Below are positions 8,384 to 16,904 of a stretch of DNA of 64,000 bases, piece by piece. The stretch is from NCBI RefSeq assembly GCF_017599305.1, contig NZ_JAGFWR010000023.1, positions 36,084 through 100,083 on the forward strand. The letters are read 5' to 3'. The stretch's first letter is position 1. Every line of letters begins with the position of its first letter. Under the pieces are notes generated by a model. It was not told where the DNA came from and made no database searches. It saw only the letters and a program-made list of their open reading frames with translations. Origin of the DNA: Micromonospora antibiotica (GTDB lineage: Bacteria > Actinomycetota > Actinomycetes > Mycobacteriales > Micromonosporaceae). Position numbers and translations under genes: made by a program.

Positions 8384-10711
8384 TTGTCAACGCACCCGGA
8401 CGAGCTGCGGCAACCCGACGACGAGATCGGCCGCGAGCAGGAGTACGTCTCGATGCTCTACGGCCGGCTGGACGACCTGCGTGAGCAGGCCACCCGACGG
8501 CTCACCGACGAGCTGCGCACCGGCGGCGGCACCCTGCAGGACCGCTCACAACGCGACAGCGCCGTACGGATGTACGCCGACCAGGTCGAGCAGTTCTCGG
8601 CGGTCGAACAGGGGCTGGCCTTCGGTCGGCTCGACGGTGCCGACGGCAGCCGGCACTACGTCGGCCGGATCGGTATCTTCGACACCGACGGCGACTACGA
8701 ACCGCTGCTGATGGACTGGCGCGCTCCCGCCGCCCGGCCGTTCTATCTCGCCACTGCCGCCAACCCGCAGGGTGTCCGGTTGCGGCGGCACCTGCGTACC
8801 CGGGAACGGAAGGTCACCGGCCTCAACGACGAGGTGCTCGACATCGAGACCGCCTCCCCCACCGGGCACGAGGAGCTGACCGGTGAGGCGTCCCTGCTCG
8901 CCGCGCTCAACGCCGGCCGGACCGGTCGGATGCGGGACATCGTCGAGACCATCCAGGTCGAGCAGGACCGCATCATCCGGGCCGACCTGCCCGGGGTGCT
9001 GGTCGTGCAGGGCGGCCCCGGCACCGGCAAGACGGCCGTCGCGCTGCACCGCGCCGCGTACCTGCTCTACACCCACCGCCAGCAGCTCTCCACCCGGGGC
9101 GTGCTGCTGGTCGGGCCGAACGCCACCTTCCTGCGCTACATCTCCCAGGTGCTGCCGGCCCTGGCCGAGACGGGGGTACTGCTCAGCACCCCCGGCGACC
9201 TCTTCCCCGGGGTCAGCGCCCGCCGCGCCGAACCGGCCCGCACCGCCGCACTCAAGGGTCGGTCGGTGCTGGCCGAGGTGCTCGCCGCCGCCGTCCGGGA
9301 CCGGCAGTGGGTGCCCGACGCGCCGCTGGAGATCGAGTTGCCCCAGCGGGAGGTGCTGCGGCTGGACCCGGAGACGGTACGCCTGGCCCGCGACCGGGTC
9401 CGGCGCACCGACCGCCCGCACAACCTGGCCCGCGCCCTGTTCGACATCGAGGTCGTACACGCCCTCGCCGAGCAGGTCGCCGAGCGGATCGGGGCCGATC
9501 CGCTCGGCGGGGACAACCTGCTGGAGGAGGCGGACCGCGCCGAGATCCGCCGGGAACTGCGCGAGGAACCGGAGGTCACCGCCGCGCTGGACCAGCTCTG
9601 GCCGGTGCTCACCCCGCAGCGGCTGCTCGCCGACCTGTACGCCTCGCCGGAGCGGATCGCCGCCGCCGCGCCGATGCTCACCGACGACGAACGTGCCCTG
9701 CTGCACCGGCCGGCGGGCGACGGCTGGACGCCGGCCGACGTGCCGCTGCTGGACGAGGCCGCCGAACTGCTCGGCGAGGACGAGCGGGCCGCAGCCGCCC
9801 GCCGGGAACGCATCCGCTCCTTCCAACGCGAGTACGCCGAGGGTGTGCTGGAGATCGCCCGGGGCTCCCGCTCGATCGACGTGGAGGACGAGGCCGAAGG
9901 CGGTGAGATCCTCGGTGTCACCGACCTGATCGACGCCGACCGGCTGCTGGAACGGCAGGAGGAGACCGACCGGCTGACCACCGCGCAGCGGGCCGCCGCC
10001 GACCGGAGCTGGGCGTTCGGGCACATCATCGTGGACGAGGCGCAGGAGTTGACCCCGATGGCCTGGCGGCTGCTGATGCGCCGCTGTCCGAGCCGGTCGA
10101 TGACGATCGTGGGGGACGTGGCGCAGACCGGTGCGCTGGCCGGCACCCCGTCCTGGGCCGAGGCGTTGGAACCGTACGTGGCGCGGCGCTGGCGGCTGGA
10201 GGAGCTGACCGTCAGCTACCGCACCCCGGCGGAGGTCATGGCGGTCGCCGCCGAGGTGCTCGCCGGGATCGACCCGCAGCTGCGCCCACCCCGCTCGGTA
10301 CGCCACAGCGGGGTGCCGCCGTGGGACCGGACCGTCGAGCCGGACCGGCTCGGCGTGGAACTGGTCGAGGCGGCCCGTCGGGAGGCCGCCGGGCTGGACG
10401 GTGGCGGTACGGATGCCCGCCCGGGTGACCGGGAGGGGCGGCTCGGGGTGATCGTGCCGGTCGGGCGGGCCGACGAGCTGGCGGGTGTACTGCTGGCCGC
10501 GCTGCCCGAGGCGGCGGTCGGCGAGCAGCCCGAGCTGGAGAGCCGGGTGGTGCTGCTCACCGTCGGCCAGGCCAAGGGGTTGGAGTTCGATTCGGTGCTG
10601 GTGGTCGACCCGGACGGGATCGTCGCCGAGTCCCCCCGGGGTCGCAACGACCTCTATGTCGCACTGACCCGCGCCACCCAACGCCTGGGGGTGCTCCGCC
10701 CGACCCCTTGA
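8384..10711 (+). CDS. helD: HelD-type RNA polymerase recycling helicase (UvrD/PcrA-like ATPase)
   Basis: 775 residues. The long helical N-terminus (REQEYVSMLYGRLDDLREQ) typical of HelD precedes the Walker A GGPGTGKT at 210-217. Helicase motif II is HIIVDEAQELTPM near residue 547, motif III GDVAQTGALAG, and motif VI YVALTRATQRLGV at the C-terminus. HelD proteins bind stalled RNA polymerase and release it from nucleic acid using ATP; some actinobacterial ones give rifamycin tolerance. TTG 8384 is chosen because GAGGAG lies 7 nt upstream; an in-frame ATG at 8324 lacks a ribosome site and lies inside the leader hairpin region. No rifamycin-associated element was recognised upstream. Confidence 0.93.
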   Translation: MSTHPDELRQPDDEIGREQEYVSMLYGRLDDLREQATRRLTDELRTGGGTLQDRSQRDSAVRMYADQVEQFSAVEQGLAFGRLDGADGSRHYVGRIGIFDTDGDYEPLLMDWRAPAARPFYLATAANPQGVRLRRHLRTRERKVTGLNDEVLDIETASPTGHEELTGEASLLAALNAGRTGRMRDIVETIQVEQDRIIRADLPGVLVVQGGPGTGKTAVALHRAAYLLYTHRQQLSTRGVLLVGPNATFLRYISQVLPALAETGVLLSTPGDLFPGVSARRAEPARTAALKGRSVLAEVLAAAVRDRQWVPDAPLEIELPQREVLRLDPETVRLARDRVRRTDRPHNLARALFDIEVVHALAEQVAERIGADPLGGDNLLEEADRAEIRRELREEPEVTAALDQLWPVLTPQRLLADLYASPERIAAAAPMLTDDERALLHRPAGDGWTPADVPLLDEAAELLGEDERAAAARRERIRSFQREYAEGVLEIARGSRSIDVEDEAEGGEILGVTDLIDADRLLERQEETDRLTTAQRAAADRSWAFGHIIVDEAQELTPMAWRLLMRRCPSRSMTIVGDVAQTGALAGTPSWAEALEPYVARRWRLEELTVSYRTPAEVMAVAAEVLAGIDPQLRPPRSVRHSGVPPWDRTVEPDRLGVELVEAARREAAGLDGGGTDARPGDREGRLGVIVPVGRADELAGVLLAALPEAAVGEQPELESRVVLLTVGQAKGLEFDSVLVVDPDGIVAESPRGRNDLYVALTRATQRLGVLRPTP

Positions 10712-10822
10712 CCCCCACCCTTCGAAGCGGGCCACCGCGTTCACCGGGCGACCACCGTGGGGGCGCCCGACCCCTACGCCCACCCCGACGCACCGGGCCC
10801 GTGATCGGCAAGATCGTGCTGC

Positions 10823-10872
10823 AACATGGATGTAGTGGCCTCCCGGCGAGAGGAGGCCACTACATCCATGTT
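10823..10872. terminator. Strong bidirectional terminator hairpin
   Basis: Perfect 21-bp arms (10823-10843 and 10852-10872) with an 8-nt loop lie between helD and the convergent hypothetical gene. The complementarity continues imperfectly outwards into flanking GATC-containing sequence. Confidence 0.85.
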
Positions 10873-10912
10873 CGAGCGTGATCATGGGGCGGGTGCCCCT
10901 CCAGCAGCGCGG

Positions 10913-11326
10913 TCAGTCGTCGGAGAAGTCGCCGATCTCGACGGCGCTGGCCGACTGGTCACTGACGGGGCCGCCGGTCGGGGTGCTCAGCCCGCCGGTG
11001 GTGGCGTCGCCGGTGGTCGTCGGTGCGACCGTGCCCGGGTGTCGTCCGGGCTGCCGGGCCACCCGCCGCACACTGGCCGGGCCGGCGGTGCCGCCGGTGG
11101 TGGTCACCGCCCCCTGGCCCCGGGTCGGGCCACCGTCGCGCAATACCTCCGGGTCGATCGGCACGTCGGCCACGTCGTCCGGGTCGTCCTCCTGGAGGGC
11201 TCTGGTCACGTCGACCCGGGGCACGGTCACCTCGTCGAGCGCCCCGGGGCCGTACACCCCGGCGGTGAGCCGCTCCTCGGCCTTACGGGTGGAGTTCCGC
11301 ATCACGTCGTCGTCGCGCACGTCCAT
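10913..11326 (-). CDS. Conserved hypothetical acidic protein
   Basis: 137 residues, no recognised domain. It begins MDVRDDDVMRNSTRKAEERL; the middle is rich in D, E and V (LQEDDPDDVADVPIDPEVL). The C-terminal half is Gly/Thr/Pro-rich and disordered, ending VEIGDFSDD. No TM segment or signal peptide, so probably cytoplasmic. ATG 11326 is chosen since the open frame further upstream is repetitive and encodes only low-complexity Arg/Ala sequence; GAGG lies just before the start. Function unknown. Confidence 0.65.
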   Translation of the reverse strand: MDVRDDDVMRNSTRKAEERLTAGVYGPGALDEVTVPRVDVTRALQEDDPDDVADVPIDPEVLRDGGPTRGQGAVTTTGGTAGPASVRRVARQPGRHPGTVAPTTTGDATTGGLSTPTGGPVSDQSASAVEIGDFSDD

Positions 11327-11450
11327 CACCTCGCAGAGTCTCGGCGGAACCCGCTGCGTGCCCGTGGCCCGCACGACCAAACACCGCATCCAGCCCCGGG
11401 GACCAGGCCGGGAGCAGGCGGTCGAGACAGCGACCGCACCCCGTCCCACC

Positions 11451-11642
11451 CTCGCCCTCGCCCTCGCCCTCGCCCTCGAGCGGACCGCACCCGCCCGACC
11501 ACGCACAGGTCCCACCCCGCGACCCCGGACGGGCCGCACCCGCCCCGACCACGCATAAGCCGCACCCCGCGGCCCGGACGGACCGCACCCGCCCGACCAC
11601 GCATAAGCCGCACCCCGCCCCGACCACGCACAGGCCGCACCC
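11451..11642. repeat. Low-complexity and imperfect tandem repeats in a gene-free stretch
   Basis: About 550 bp (11327-11875) lie without a credible gene. 11451-11478 is a hexamer repeat of CTCGCC. 11496-11642 holds four imperfect copies of CGACCACGCAYARG followed by a CGCACCCCG-like block. Open frames here on both strands are products of composition. Confidence 0.6.
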
Positions 11643-11747
11643 CGCTTCGGCCCGGGCGGACCGGAGCTGGGTCGGCGCGGCGTCGCCGCGTACCACGGTC
11701 GGGGCACCGGAGGGCGGGCCCGGCGGCGGAATTTCGGCCGGAAGCCG

Positions 11748-11775
11748 GTGTTACCTGCTCGCCGTCGGGGGGTAG
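11748..11775 (+). promoter_or_regulatory. Candidate SigB-like stress promoter
   Basis: GTGTTA, 16 nt, GGGTAG resembles the GTTT-N14-16-GGGTA type of actinobacterial general-stress promoters. It would give a leader of about 95 nt for the small membrane protein at 11876. Weak evidence in GC-rich DNA. Confidence 0.25.
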
Positions 11776-11875
11776 ACCCAGGGTGCCCCCGCCACAGCAG
11801 GCGAACCGTGCCGTGGCCGACCGCGGTAGCGGGGTGAGGGAGCGCAGGTACTCATCAAATCCTGAGGAGGACCAG

Positions 11876-12250
11876 ATGAGCACGCAGGCTGCATCCACCA
11901 GGCCCATGAACCGGCCGATGGACACCGCCCAGCGCAACGCCATGATGAACGAGCAGACCCGGCAGATGCCGATGATGCACGACGGGCACCGGGAAGCGAT
12001 GCCGTCTCCGGGTACGGAGACCAAGCAGTCGTTCCTGACGACCGAGTTCTGGGTGTACGCCGCCGCAGTCGCGGTCGTGGTGATCTCCGCCTTCTGGCGT
12101 GGTACCGCCACGAACGGCCTGAACATCAACAACCCGACGCAGGCGTGGTGGTTCCTGACCGCCCTGACCGGCGCCTACCTGGTGAGCCGGGGCCTGGCGA
12201 AGGCGGGTTCGGCGCGGCGTTCCGGCGCGGAGCGCAAGGGTCGTCGCTGA
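11876..12250 (+). CDS. Small membrane protein, unknown function
   Basis: 124 residues with a very good ribosome site (GAGGAGG) 6 nt before ATG 11876. The N-terminal 50 residues are Met/Gln/Arg-rich and hydrophilic (MMNEQTRQMPMMHDGH). Two hydrophobic segments follow: FWVYAAAVAVVVISAFW (about 60-76) and WWFLTALTGAYLVSRGLA (about 93-110). The tail is basic (RRSGAERKGRR). The Met-rich tract could bind metal but this is speculation. It stands alone, followed by a terminator. Confidence 0.8.
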   Translation: MSTQAASTRPMNRPMDTAQRNAMMNEQTRQMPMMHDGHREAMPSPGTETKQSFLTTEFWVYAAAVAVVVISAFWRGTATNGLNINNPTQAWWFLTALTGAYLVSRGLAKAGSARRSGAERKGRR

Positions 12251-12287
12251 CCGTAGCTGACCCGAGCAGCACGAGCTGCGCGGGACG

Positions 12288-12317
12288 ATGGCCCCCGGGA
12301 CTACTCCCGGGGGCCAT
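12288..12317 (+). terminator. Perfect 13-bp hairpin after small membrane protein gene
   Basis: ATGGCCCCCGGGA and its exact reverse complement, separated by CTAC, lie 38 bp after the stop codon. Confidence 0.85.
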
Positions 12318-12327
12318 CGCTGCTCTG

Positions 12328-12495
12328 GGGACCGCCGAGCACGGTCCGGCCGTCCCGAAATGTCACACTGGGACCGCCGAGCACGGTCCGACCGTCCTGA
12401 AATGTCACACTGGGACCGCCGAGCACGGTCCGACCGTCCTGAAATGTCACACTGGGACCGCCGAGCAGGGTCCGGCCGTCCCGGTATGTCCACAC
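12328..12495. repeat. Four tandem copies of a 42-bp unit
   Basis: Units start at 12328, 12370, 12412 and 12454. The first three differ at only a few positions; the fourth diverges at its end. Each contains a 6-bp-arm hairpin GGACCG-CCGAGCA-CGGTCC followed by a spacer with AAATGTCACACTG. The period is a multiple of three, so frames on both strands stay open (14-residue repeats), but there is no ribosome site or start supporting a gene. Located between a terminator and the 3' end of the convergent spo0M-like gene. Confidence 0.85.
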
Positions 12496-12546
12496 CGGAC
12501 CGGGGACCCGCCCGGCGACGGCCCGTCCGCCGGACGTGACCTCAGT

Positions 12547-13533
12547 TCACTCGTCGCCGCCGAAGTCGCCGCCATCGTCGTCGCCCTCGAAGGCGTCCTC
12601 GATCAGTTCACCGGCGACCAGGCCACCGGCGACACCGAGCGCCGCACCGGCCACCACGCCACCCATCCCCGGGCCCCGGCCGTGGTGGCCGTGGCCGTGG
12701 CCGTGCATCGGGTAGCCGTGGGTGGGGGCACCGTATCCGGAGGAGGCGCGCAGGTTGCCGTACGTGGAGGTGGTCTCGCGCAGCCAGCCGTCGACGACCT
12801 GGACCCAGTCGACCCGGTCGACGTCGGTGTGGGAGACGGTGTAGCGGCCGAACACGTCGTGCCCGGAGCTGAGGAAACCACCCCGCTTGTCGCACTCCAG
12901 CACCACCTCGACCCCGTGCGGGCCGGTTACGAAGGTCAGCTCCAGCTCGGTGATGGCCTGCGCGTACTGGGGTGCGGCGAAGAACTCGATCTCCTGGTAG
13001 AACGGCAACGTCTGCTGGGAGCCCCGGATGTGGCCCCGCTCCAGGTCGGCGTGCTTGAACCGGAAACCGAGCTGCTGGAACGCGCCGAGGATGTGCTCGT
13101 GCACCGGCAGCGGGTGCACGTTGACCTGGTCGAGGTCGCTCTTGTCGACCGCGCGGGCGATCGCCAGCTCGGTACGCAGCCCCATGGTCATGCCGTGCAG
13201 GCGCTGACCGTAGACGTCGGTGATCGGGGTCTCCCACGGCACCGGCAGCTGGAACGGGATGGCGAGCTGCTGCTTCGGCGCGAGCTGGAGGGGGCCGCTG
13301 ACCACCATCCGGTGGAACTCCATGACGCCTGCGTACTCGCTGTCGCCGCCCTCGATCTCGACCCGGGTGACCAGGCCGATGACGACCTGCTCGATGTTGG
13401 CGGGGGCGTCCCCGCCGACCAGGTTCACGTTGCCGTCGAGGGTCAGGCCGGGCCGGGTGTTCGGGTTGGCCAGGACGGTGTCGACGCTGGGCCCACCGAC
13501 CCCGAACGCGCTCAGCATCTTTTTGAAGACCAT
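12547..13533 (-). CDS. Spo0M family sporulation-control protein
   Basis: 328 residues. The N-terminus MVFKKMLSAFGVGGPSVDTVL and following strands (LTLDGNVNLVGG, VVIGLVTRVE, FHRMVVSGPLQLAPKQQLAIPF) match the Spo0M/arrestin-like beta-sandwich family. The C-terminus has a His/Gly-rich linker (HGYPMHGHGHGHHGRG), a glycine-rich hydrophobic stretch (GGVVAGAALGVAGGLVAGELI) and a very acidic tail. Spo0M proteins are cytoplasmic or membrane-associated factors influencing sporulation and cell division; the exact action is not settled. GGGAG lies 5 nt before ATG 13533. Confidence 0.9.
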   Translation of the reverse strand: MVFKKMLSAFGVGGPSVDTVLANPNTRPGLTLDGNVNLVGGDAPANIEQVVIGLVTRVEIEGGDSEYAGVMEFHRMVVSGPLQLAPKQQLAIPFQLPVPWETPITDVYGQRLHGMTMGLRTELAIARAVDKSDLDQVNVHPLPVHEHILGAFQQLGFRFKHADLERGHIRGSQQTLPFYQEIEFFAAPQYAQAITELELTFVTGPHGVEVVLECDKRGGFLSSGHDVFGRYTVSHTDVDRVDWVQVVDGWLRETTSTYGNLRASSGYGAPTHGYPMHGHGHGHHGRGPGMGGVVAGAALGVAGGLVAGELIEDAFEGDDDGGDFGGDE

Positions 13534-13598
13534 CGGAACTCCCGCTTCACGGTCGGCGCGTACTCCACCGTGGAGCACGCACGGTTACCCGCCGCACC

Positions 13599-14864
13599 CT
13601 AATTGCCAGGACTGTGAAGTGCCTGAAAGGACGCACCGGGGCGGACCAGCAGCACCAGCATCACGCAGGCCGCCACGAAGAAGACCGCCATGGCCGCCGC
13701 CATCGGCAGCAGGCTCGCGTACCCGAGGAGGCCGGTGAGGGGTGTGACCAGCGCGCCCGCGAGGAAACCCAGACCACCCTGGAGCGCGGCGGTGGTGCCG
13801 GCGGAACGCCGGCCGGCCTCCTGCGTCAGGGCGGTGCTGGCCGGCAGGGTCAGACCCATGCCGGCGACCACCACGGCGAGCAGCGTCCACGGCACGGCCA
13901 GCGGCCACCCGGCCTCCCGGTCGACCAGGGCGACGACGAGCAGCACGAGGGTGGCCACGGTGGACGCGGCGAGCCCGGCGGCCCGCAACCGGCCGGCTCC
14001 GACCCGCCTGACCAGCACCCGGAACAGCAGCCCGGCGGCGGCCATGCCGGCGGCGTTGGTGGCGAAGATGAGGGTGTATCGGGACTCGTCCACCCGGTAG
14101 GCGGTCTGGAAGACGAACGCCGAGCCGCCGATGTAGGTGAAGAACCCGGCGATGGCCAGGCAGAGCACGATCAGGTTGGTGAGCACCGTCCGGTCGCGCA
14201 GCAGGCCGGCCATCCGCGCCAGCGCCGGGCGTGGGCCGCCGTCGTGCCGGCGGTGCGCGGGCAGCGTCTCCGGCAGGCCGACCAGCGCGGCCACCGCCAT
14301 CGCCGCCCCCAGCCCGGTGAGGGCGACGAAGACGGTACGCCAGGTGCCGTGGTCGAGGATCACCCCGCCGACGGCCGGTGCCAGCACCGGGCCGAGGAAC
14401 GTCACCGAGGCGATGCTGCCGAACCGGGCGGCGGCCTGGTCGCCCTGCCACGCGTCGGTCACCATCGCCCGGCCGAGCGCCACCCCGGTGCCGGCGGCGA
14501 TCCCCTGCCCGAGCCGGGCGAGCACCAGCACCCCGGCGGTCGGGGCGGCGGCGCAGAGCAGTGACAGCAGCACGAAACTCACGGTGCTCACCAGGACGAT
14601 GCCGCGCCGGCCCCGTACGTCGCTGACCGGGCCGAGCAGGAGCTGACCGGCGGCCACACCGATGATGAACGCGGTCAGGGTCAGCTGCGCCATGGTGGCG
14701 CTGGTGTCCAGGGAGCGCCGCAGTTCGGGTAGGGCGGCGATGTACGCGTCGGTGGCGAACGGCCCGACCCCGGTCAGCAGCACCAGCGCGATCATGGAGG
14801 GCTTGCCCGCCGCCCGGTCGGGCCGGTACGACGTGGACGGTGTCTCGACCCGCGGAGGTGTCAC
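13599..14864 (-). CDS. MFS drug-resistance transporter, Bcr/CflA type
   Basis: 421 residues, about 12 TM helices. The loop after TM2 has GPVSDVRGRRGIVL, the MFS motif A, and TM1 carries FATDAYIAALPELRRSL, typical of Bcr/CflA exporters. Expected to export small hydrophobic drugs using the proton gradient at the cell membrane. Start GTG 14864 fits the first helix; an ATG in another frame at 14868 does not. It lies 94 bp downstream of a TetR gene on the same strand, so it may be part of that regulon. Confidence 0.9.
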   Translation of the reverse strand: MTPPRVETPSTSYRPDRAAGKPSMIALVLLTGVGPFATDAYIAALPELRRSLDTSATMAQLTLTAFIIGVAAGQLLLGPVSDVRGRRGIVLVSTVSFVLLSLLCAAAPTAGVLVLARLGQGIAAGTGVALGRAMVTDAWQGDQAAARFGSIASVTFLGPVLAPAVGGVILDHGTWRTVFVALTGLGAAMAVAALVGLPETLPAHRRHDGGPRPALARMAGLLRDRTVLTNLIVLCLAIAGFFTYIGGSAFVFQTAYRVDESRYTLIFATNAAGMAAAGLLFRVLVRRVGAGRLRAAGLAASTVATLVLLVVALVDREAGWPLAVPWTLLAVVVAGMGLTLPASTALTQEAGRRSAGTTAALQGGLGFLAGALVTPLTGLLGYASLLPMAAAMAVFFVAACVMLVLLVRPGASFQALHSPGN

Positions 14865-14958
14865 CCATGGACCGTAGACGAGCCACAGGTGGAGTGCCGG
14901 TGGACCGTACGGGTCGGGCTTCGCGACCAGTCCTGGGGGCGAGGGTCCTCCCGCCGAC

Positions 14959-15627
14959 TCAGTCGGCGTCGTCGAGGAGTAGGCCGCGCAGGACGCTGCG
15001 TACCGTCGTCGCGAAGAGGTCGTGGGGCGCGGACGGTGACGGGTCGGTGACGGCGGCGACCAGGTTCGGGTACGCCGCCAGGTCGGTGACGGCGAAGCCG
15101 ACCGGCGGCGCGGCGGTCTCCTGCCGGGCGAACAGCGACGTCACCCCGGTCATCATGGCGATCGCCTCGAACTTGGTGGTGGTCGCGGCCGGCACCGGCC
15201 GCAGGACGGCCAGGCAGTGGTCGAACCAGGCCAGGCTCTGCGGGCCGGGGGCGGTCGGCCGGGGCAGGACCTCCACCAGCCAGGGGTGCCGGCGGTACAG
15301 GTCGAGTTGCCGCCGGGCGAGGCGCAGCATGGTGTCGAGCCAGTCGTCGCCGGCCTCCGGGTAGGGGCGCAACTCCCCCGCCGCCCGGTCGACCATCAGG
15401 TCGAGCAGGTCGTCGCGGGAGGACAGGTAGCGGTAGAGCGAGCCGGCGCCGGTGTGCAGCGCGGCGGCGACCGCCCGCATGGAGACCGCGCCGATGCCGT
15501 CGGCGTCGGCGGTCGCGATCGCGGCGGCGACGATCTCGTCCCGGGTGTGTGTCGGAGCGGGCCCGCGCTGCCCACGGGCTGGCCGGGACCAGATCGGGGT
15601 ACGCGCTGGCTCGTCGGGTGAGGTCAC
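14959..15627 (-). CDS. TetR family transcriptional regulator
   Basis: 222 residues from GTG 15627. N-terminal helix-turn-helix at about 28-72 (TRDEIVAAAIATADADGIG, SMRAVAAALHTGAGSLYRYL) with the LYRYLSSRDDLLDLM continuation, then a TetR_C-like ligand domain. It sits between a divergent alpha/beta hydrolase and a downstream MFS exporter; a 27-bp palindrome 12 bp upstream of its start is its probable operator. Likely represses itself and the hydrolase in response to a small molecule. Confidence 0.93.
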   Translation of the reverse strand: MTSPDEPARTPIWSRPARGQRGPAPTHTRDEIVAAAIATADADGIGAVSMRAVAAALHTGAGSLYRYLSSRDDLLDLMVDRAAGELRPYPEAGDDWLDTMLRLARRQLDLYRRHPWLVEVLPRPTAPGPQSLAWFDHCLAVLRPVPAATTTKFEAIAMMTGVTSLFARQETAAPPVGFAVTDLAAYPNLVAAVTDPSPSAPHDLFATTVRSVLRGLLLDDAD

Positions 15628-15638
15628 CGCTACACTCT

Positions 15639-15665
15639 AAAACTGCAAACGGCGTTCGCAGTTTT
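15639..15665. promoter_or_regulatory. TetR operator palindrome between regulator and hydrolase
   Basis: AAAACTGCAAACG, one central G, then CGTTCGCAGTTTT: 12 of 13 pairs match. The AT-rich ends stand out from the surrounding sequence. It covers the promoter space of both divergent genes. Confidence 0.8.
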
Positions 15666-15680
15666 GCTGGGGAGGACGAC

Positions 15681-16535
15681 ATGCAACAGCACTGGACCGA
15701 GCAACGGGTGCCGGCGGCCGACGACGCCGAGATCGTGCTCCACTCCACCGGCAGCGGCCCGGGCATCATCGTGGTGCACGGCGGCGGCGTCACCATCGAG
15801 GTCTACCGCCGACTGGCGGTGCGGCTGGCCGACCGGTTCACCGTGCACCTCTACAACCGTCGCGGCCGGGCCGACGCGGCGGCCCGCGCCGAGCCCTACG
15901 ACGGCGAGCAGGACGTCGACGACCTCGCCGCACTGCTGACCGCCACCGGGGTCGGCAACGTGCTCGGCCACAGCGGCGGCGGCTTCGTGGCCCTGCGCGC
16001 CGCCGCCCGTGGACTGCCGATCGACCGGCTCGCCCTCTATGACCCGGCGGTCCAGGTCAACGGCTTGTTCCCCCTCGACTGGGTGCCCGCCGCCCGGGCG
16101 GCGGCACACGCGGGCGACATCGCCCGAGCCATGGCGCTCACCGGGGCCGGCCTCAACACCCAGTCGGCCACGTCGCGCCTGCCACTGGCCGTCCAGGTGG
16201 CCATCTGCCGGCTGTTCCTGCGTACGCCGATCGGGCGCACCATGGGCGACCTGCTGCCGACCACCCTCGACGAGAGCGCGCTGATCCAGCAGCACGACAG
16301 CTCGCCGCAGCGGTGGGCCGGCATCACCGCCGAGGTGCTGCTGGCCTACGGCGGCAGCGGGCCGCCGTACTACCGGCCGACCAACGAGGCACTGGCCCGG
16401 GTCATGCCGCACGCCCGCACGTTGGCGGTGCCCCGCGCCGGCCACGACGCGCTCAACCGCGCCCCGCGACACCTGGTCGACGCGCTCGCCGACTTCTTCG
16501 CCACCCCGGTCACCTCGCAGCAGGCCCACTCGTGA
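15681..16535 (+). CDS. Alpha/beta hydrolase
   Basis: 284 residues; GGAGG precedes ATG 15681. Oxyanion region VVHGGG at 31-36, nucleophile elbow GHSGGG with Ser98, catalytic His in RAGHDALN near residue 254. Substrate cannot be predicted; a small ester or lactone is possible. It is divergent from the TetR regulator and shares its operator, so it is probably induced together with a compound that the neighbouring exporter might also handle. Confidence 0.9.
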   Translation: MQQHWTEQRVPAADDAEIVLHSTGSGPGIIVVHGGGVTIEVYRRLAVRLADRFTVHLYNRRGRADAAARAEPYDGEQDVDDLAALLTATGVGNVLGHSGGGFVALRAAARGLPIDRLALYDPAVQVNGLFPLDWVPAARAAAHAGDIARAMALTGAGLNTQSATSRLPLAVQVAICRLFLRTPIGRTMGDLLPTTLDESALIQQHDSSPQRWAGITAEVLLAYGGSGPPYYRPTNEALARVMPHARTLAVPRAGHDALNRAPRHLVDALADFFATPVTSQQAHS

Positions 16536-16553
16536 CCCGACGGCGGGCCGGCC

Positions 16554-16874
16554 TCAGCCGTGCGACGCGGCCGACGCCGGCCCGCCGCCGAGGAAGCCCT
16601 CCAGGGCTTCGGTGAACCGCGCCGGCTGCTCCTCGGCGGCGTAGTGACCGCAGTCGTCGATGATCGCCTCGGTGACGTCGTCGGCGGCCAGCCGCATCGT
16701 CCGGGCGACCAGTGCGCCACTGTCGAGCGCACCGCCGATGGCGAGCACCGGCAGCGTCAGCCGGGTCTTCGCCCGCCGTTCGTTCTGCGCGATCGTCTCG
16801 TCCAGCGCCCGGTAGTAGCCGAAGCTGGCCCGCAGCCCGCGCGGGTCAGCGACGAGCCGCCGCCCGCCCCGGGA
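16554..16874 (-). pseudogene. Truncated alpha/beta hydrolase (epoxide-hydrolase-like), C-terminal remnant
   Basis: An open frame of about 106 codons begins immediately after an in-frame TAG at 16875-16877 and has no good start. Its translation (LRASFGYYRALDETIAQNE, then LPVLAIGGALDSG and IDDCGHYAAEEQP) matches the last third of epoxide-hydrolase-like alpha/beta hydrolases, including the catalytic His in CGHY. The nucleophile elbow and N-terminal two thirds are missing. A short GTG-initiated piece (16748) might be translated but could not be an active enzyme. Confidence 0.8.
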
Positions 16875-16904
16875 CTAGCCGTGCCGGTTACGCCGACCCC
16901 GCCC

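Noticed and set aside
8546..10885. 779-codon minus-strand frame opposite helD
   Set aside because: No domain-like composition; helD on the other strand is a complete, recognisable protein.
11327..11707. N-terminal extension of the hypothetical protein ending at 10913
   Set aside because: The extension translates tandem DNA repeats into Arg/Ala/Gly-rich sequence with no ribosome site; the start at 11326 is better.
12301..12495. Short repetitive peptide gene over the 42-bp repeats
   Set aside because: Open on both strands only because the period is a multiple of three; no ribosome site.
12328..12495. CRISPR array
   Set aside because: Units are contiguous 42-bp tandem repeats with no unique spacers, and no cas genes are near.
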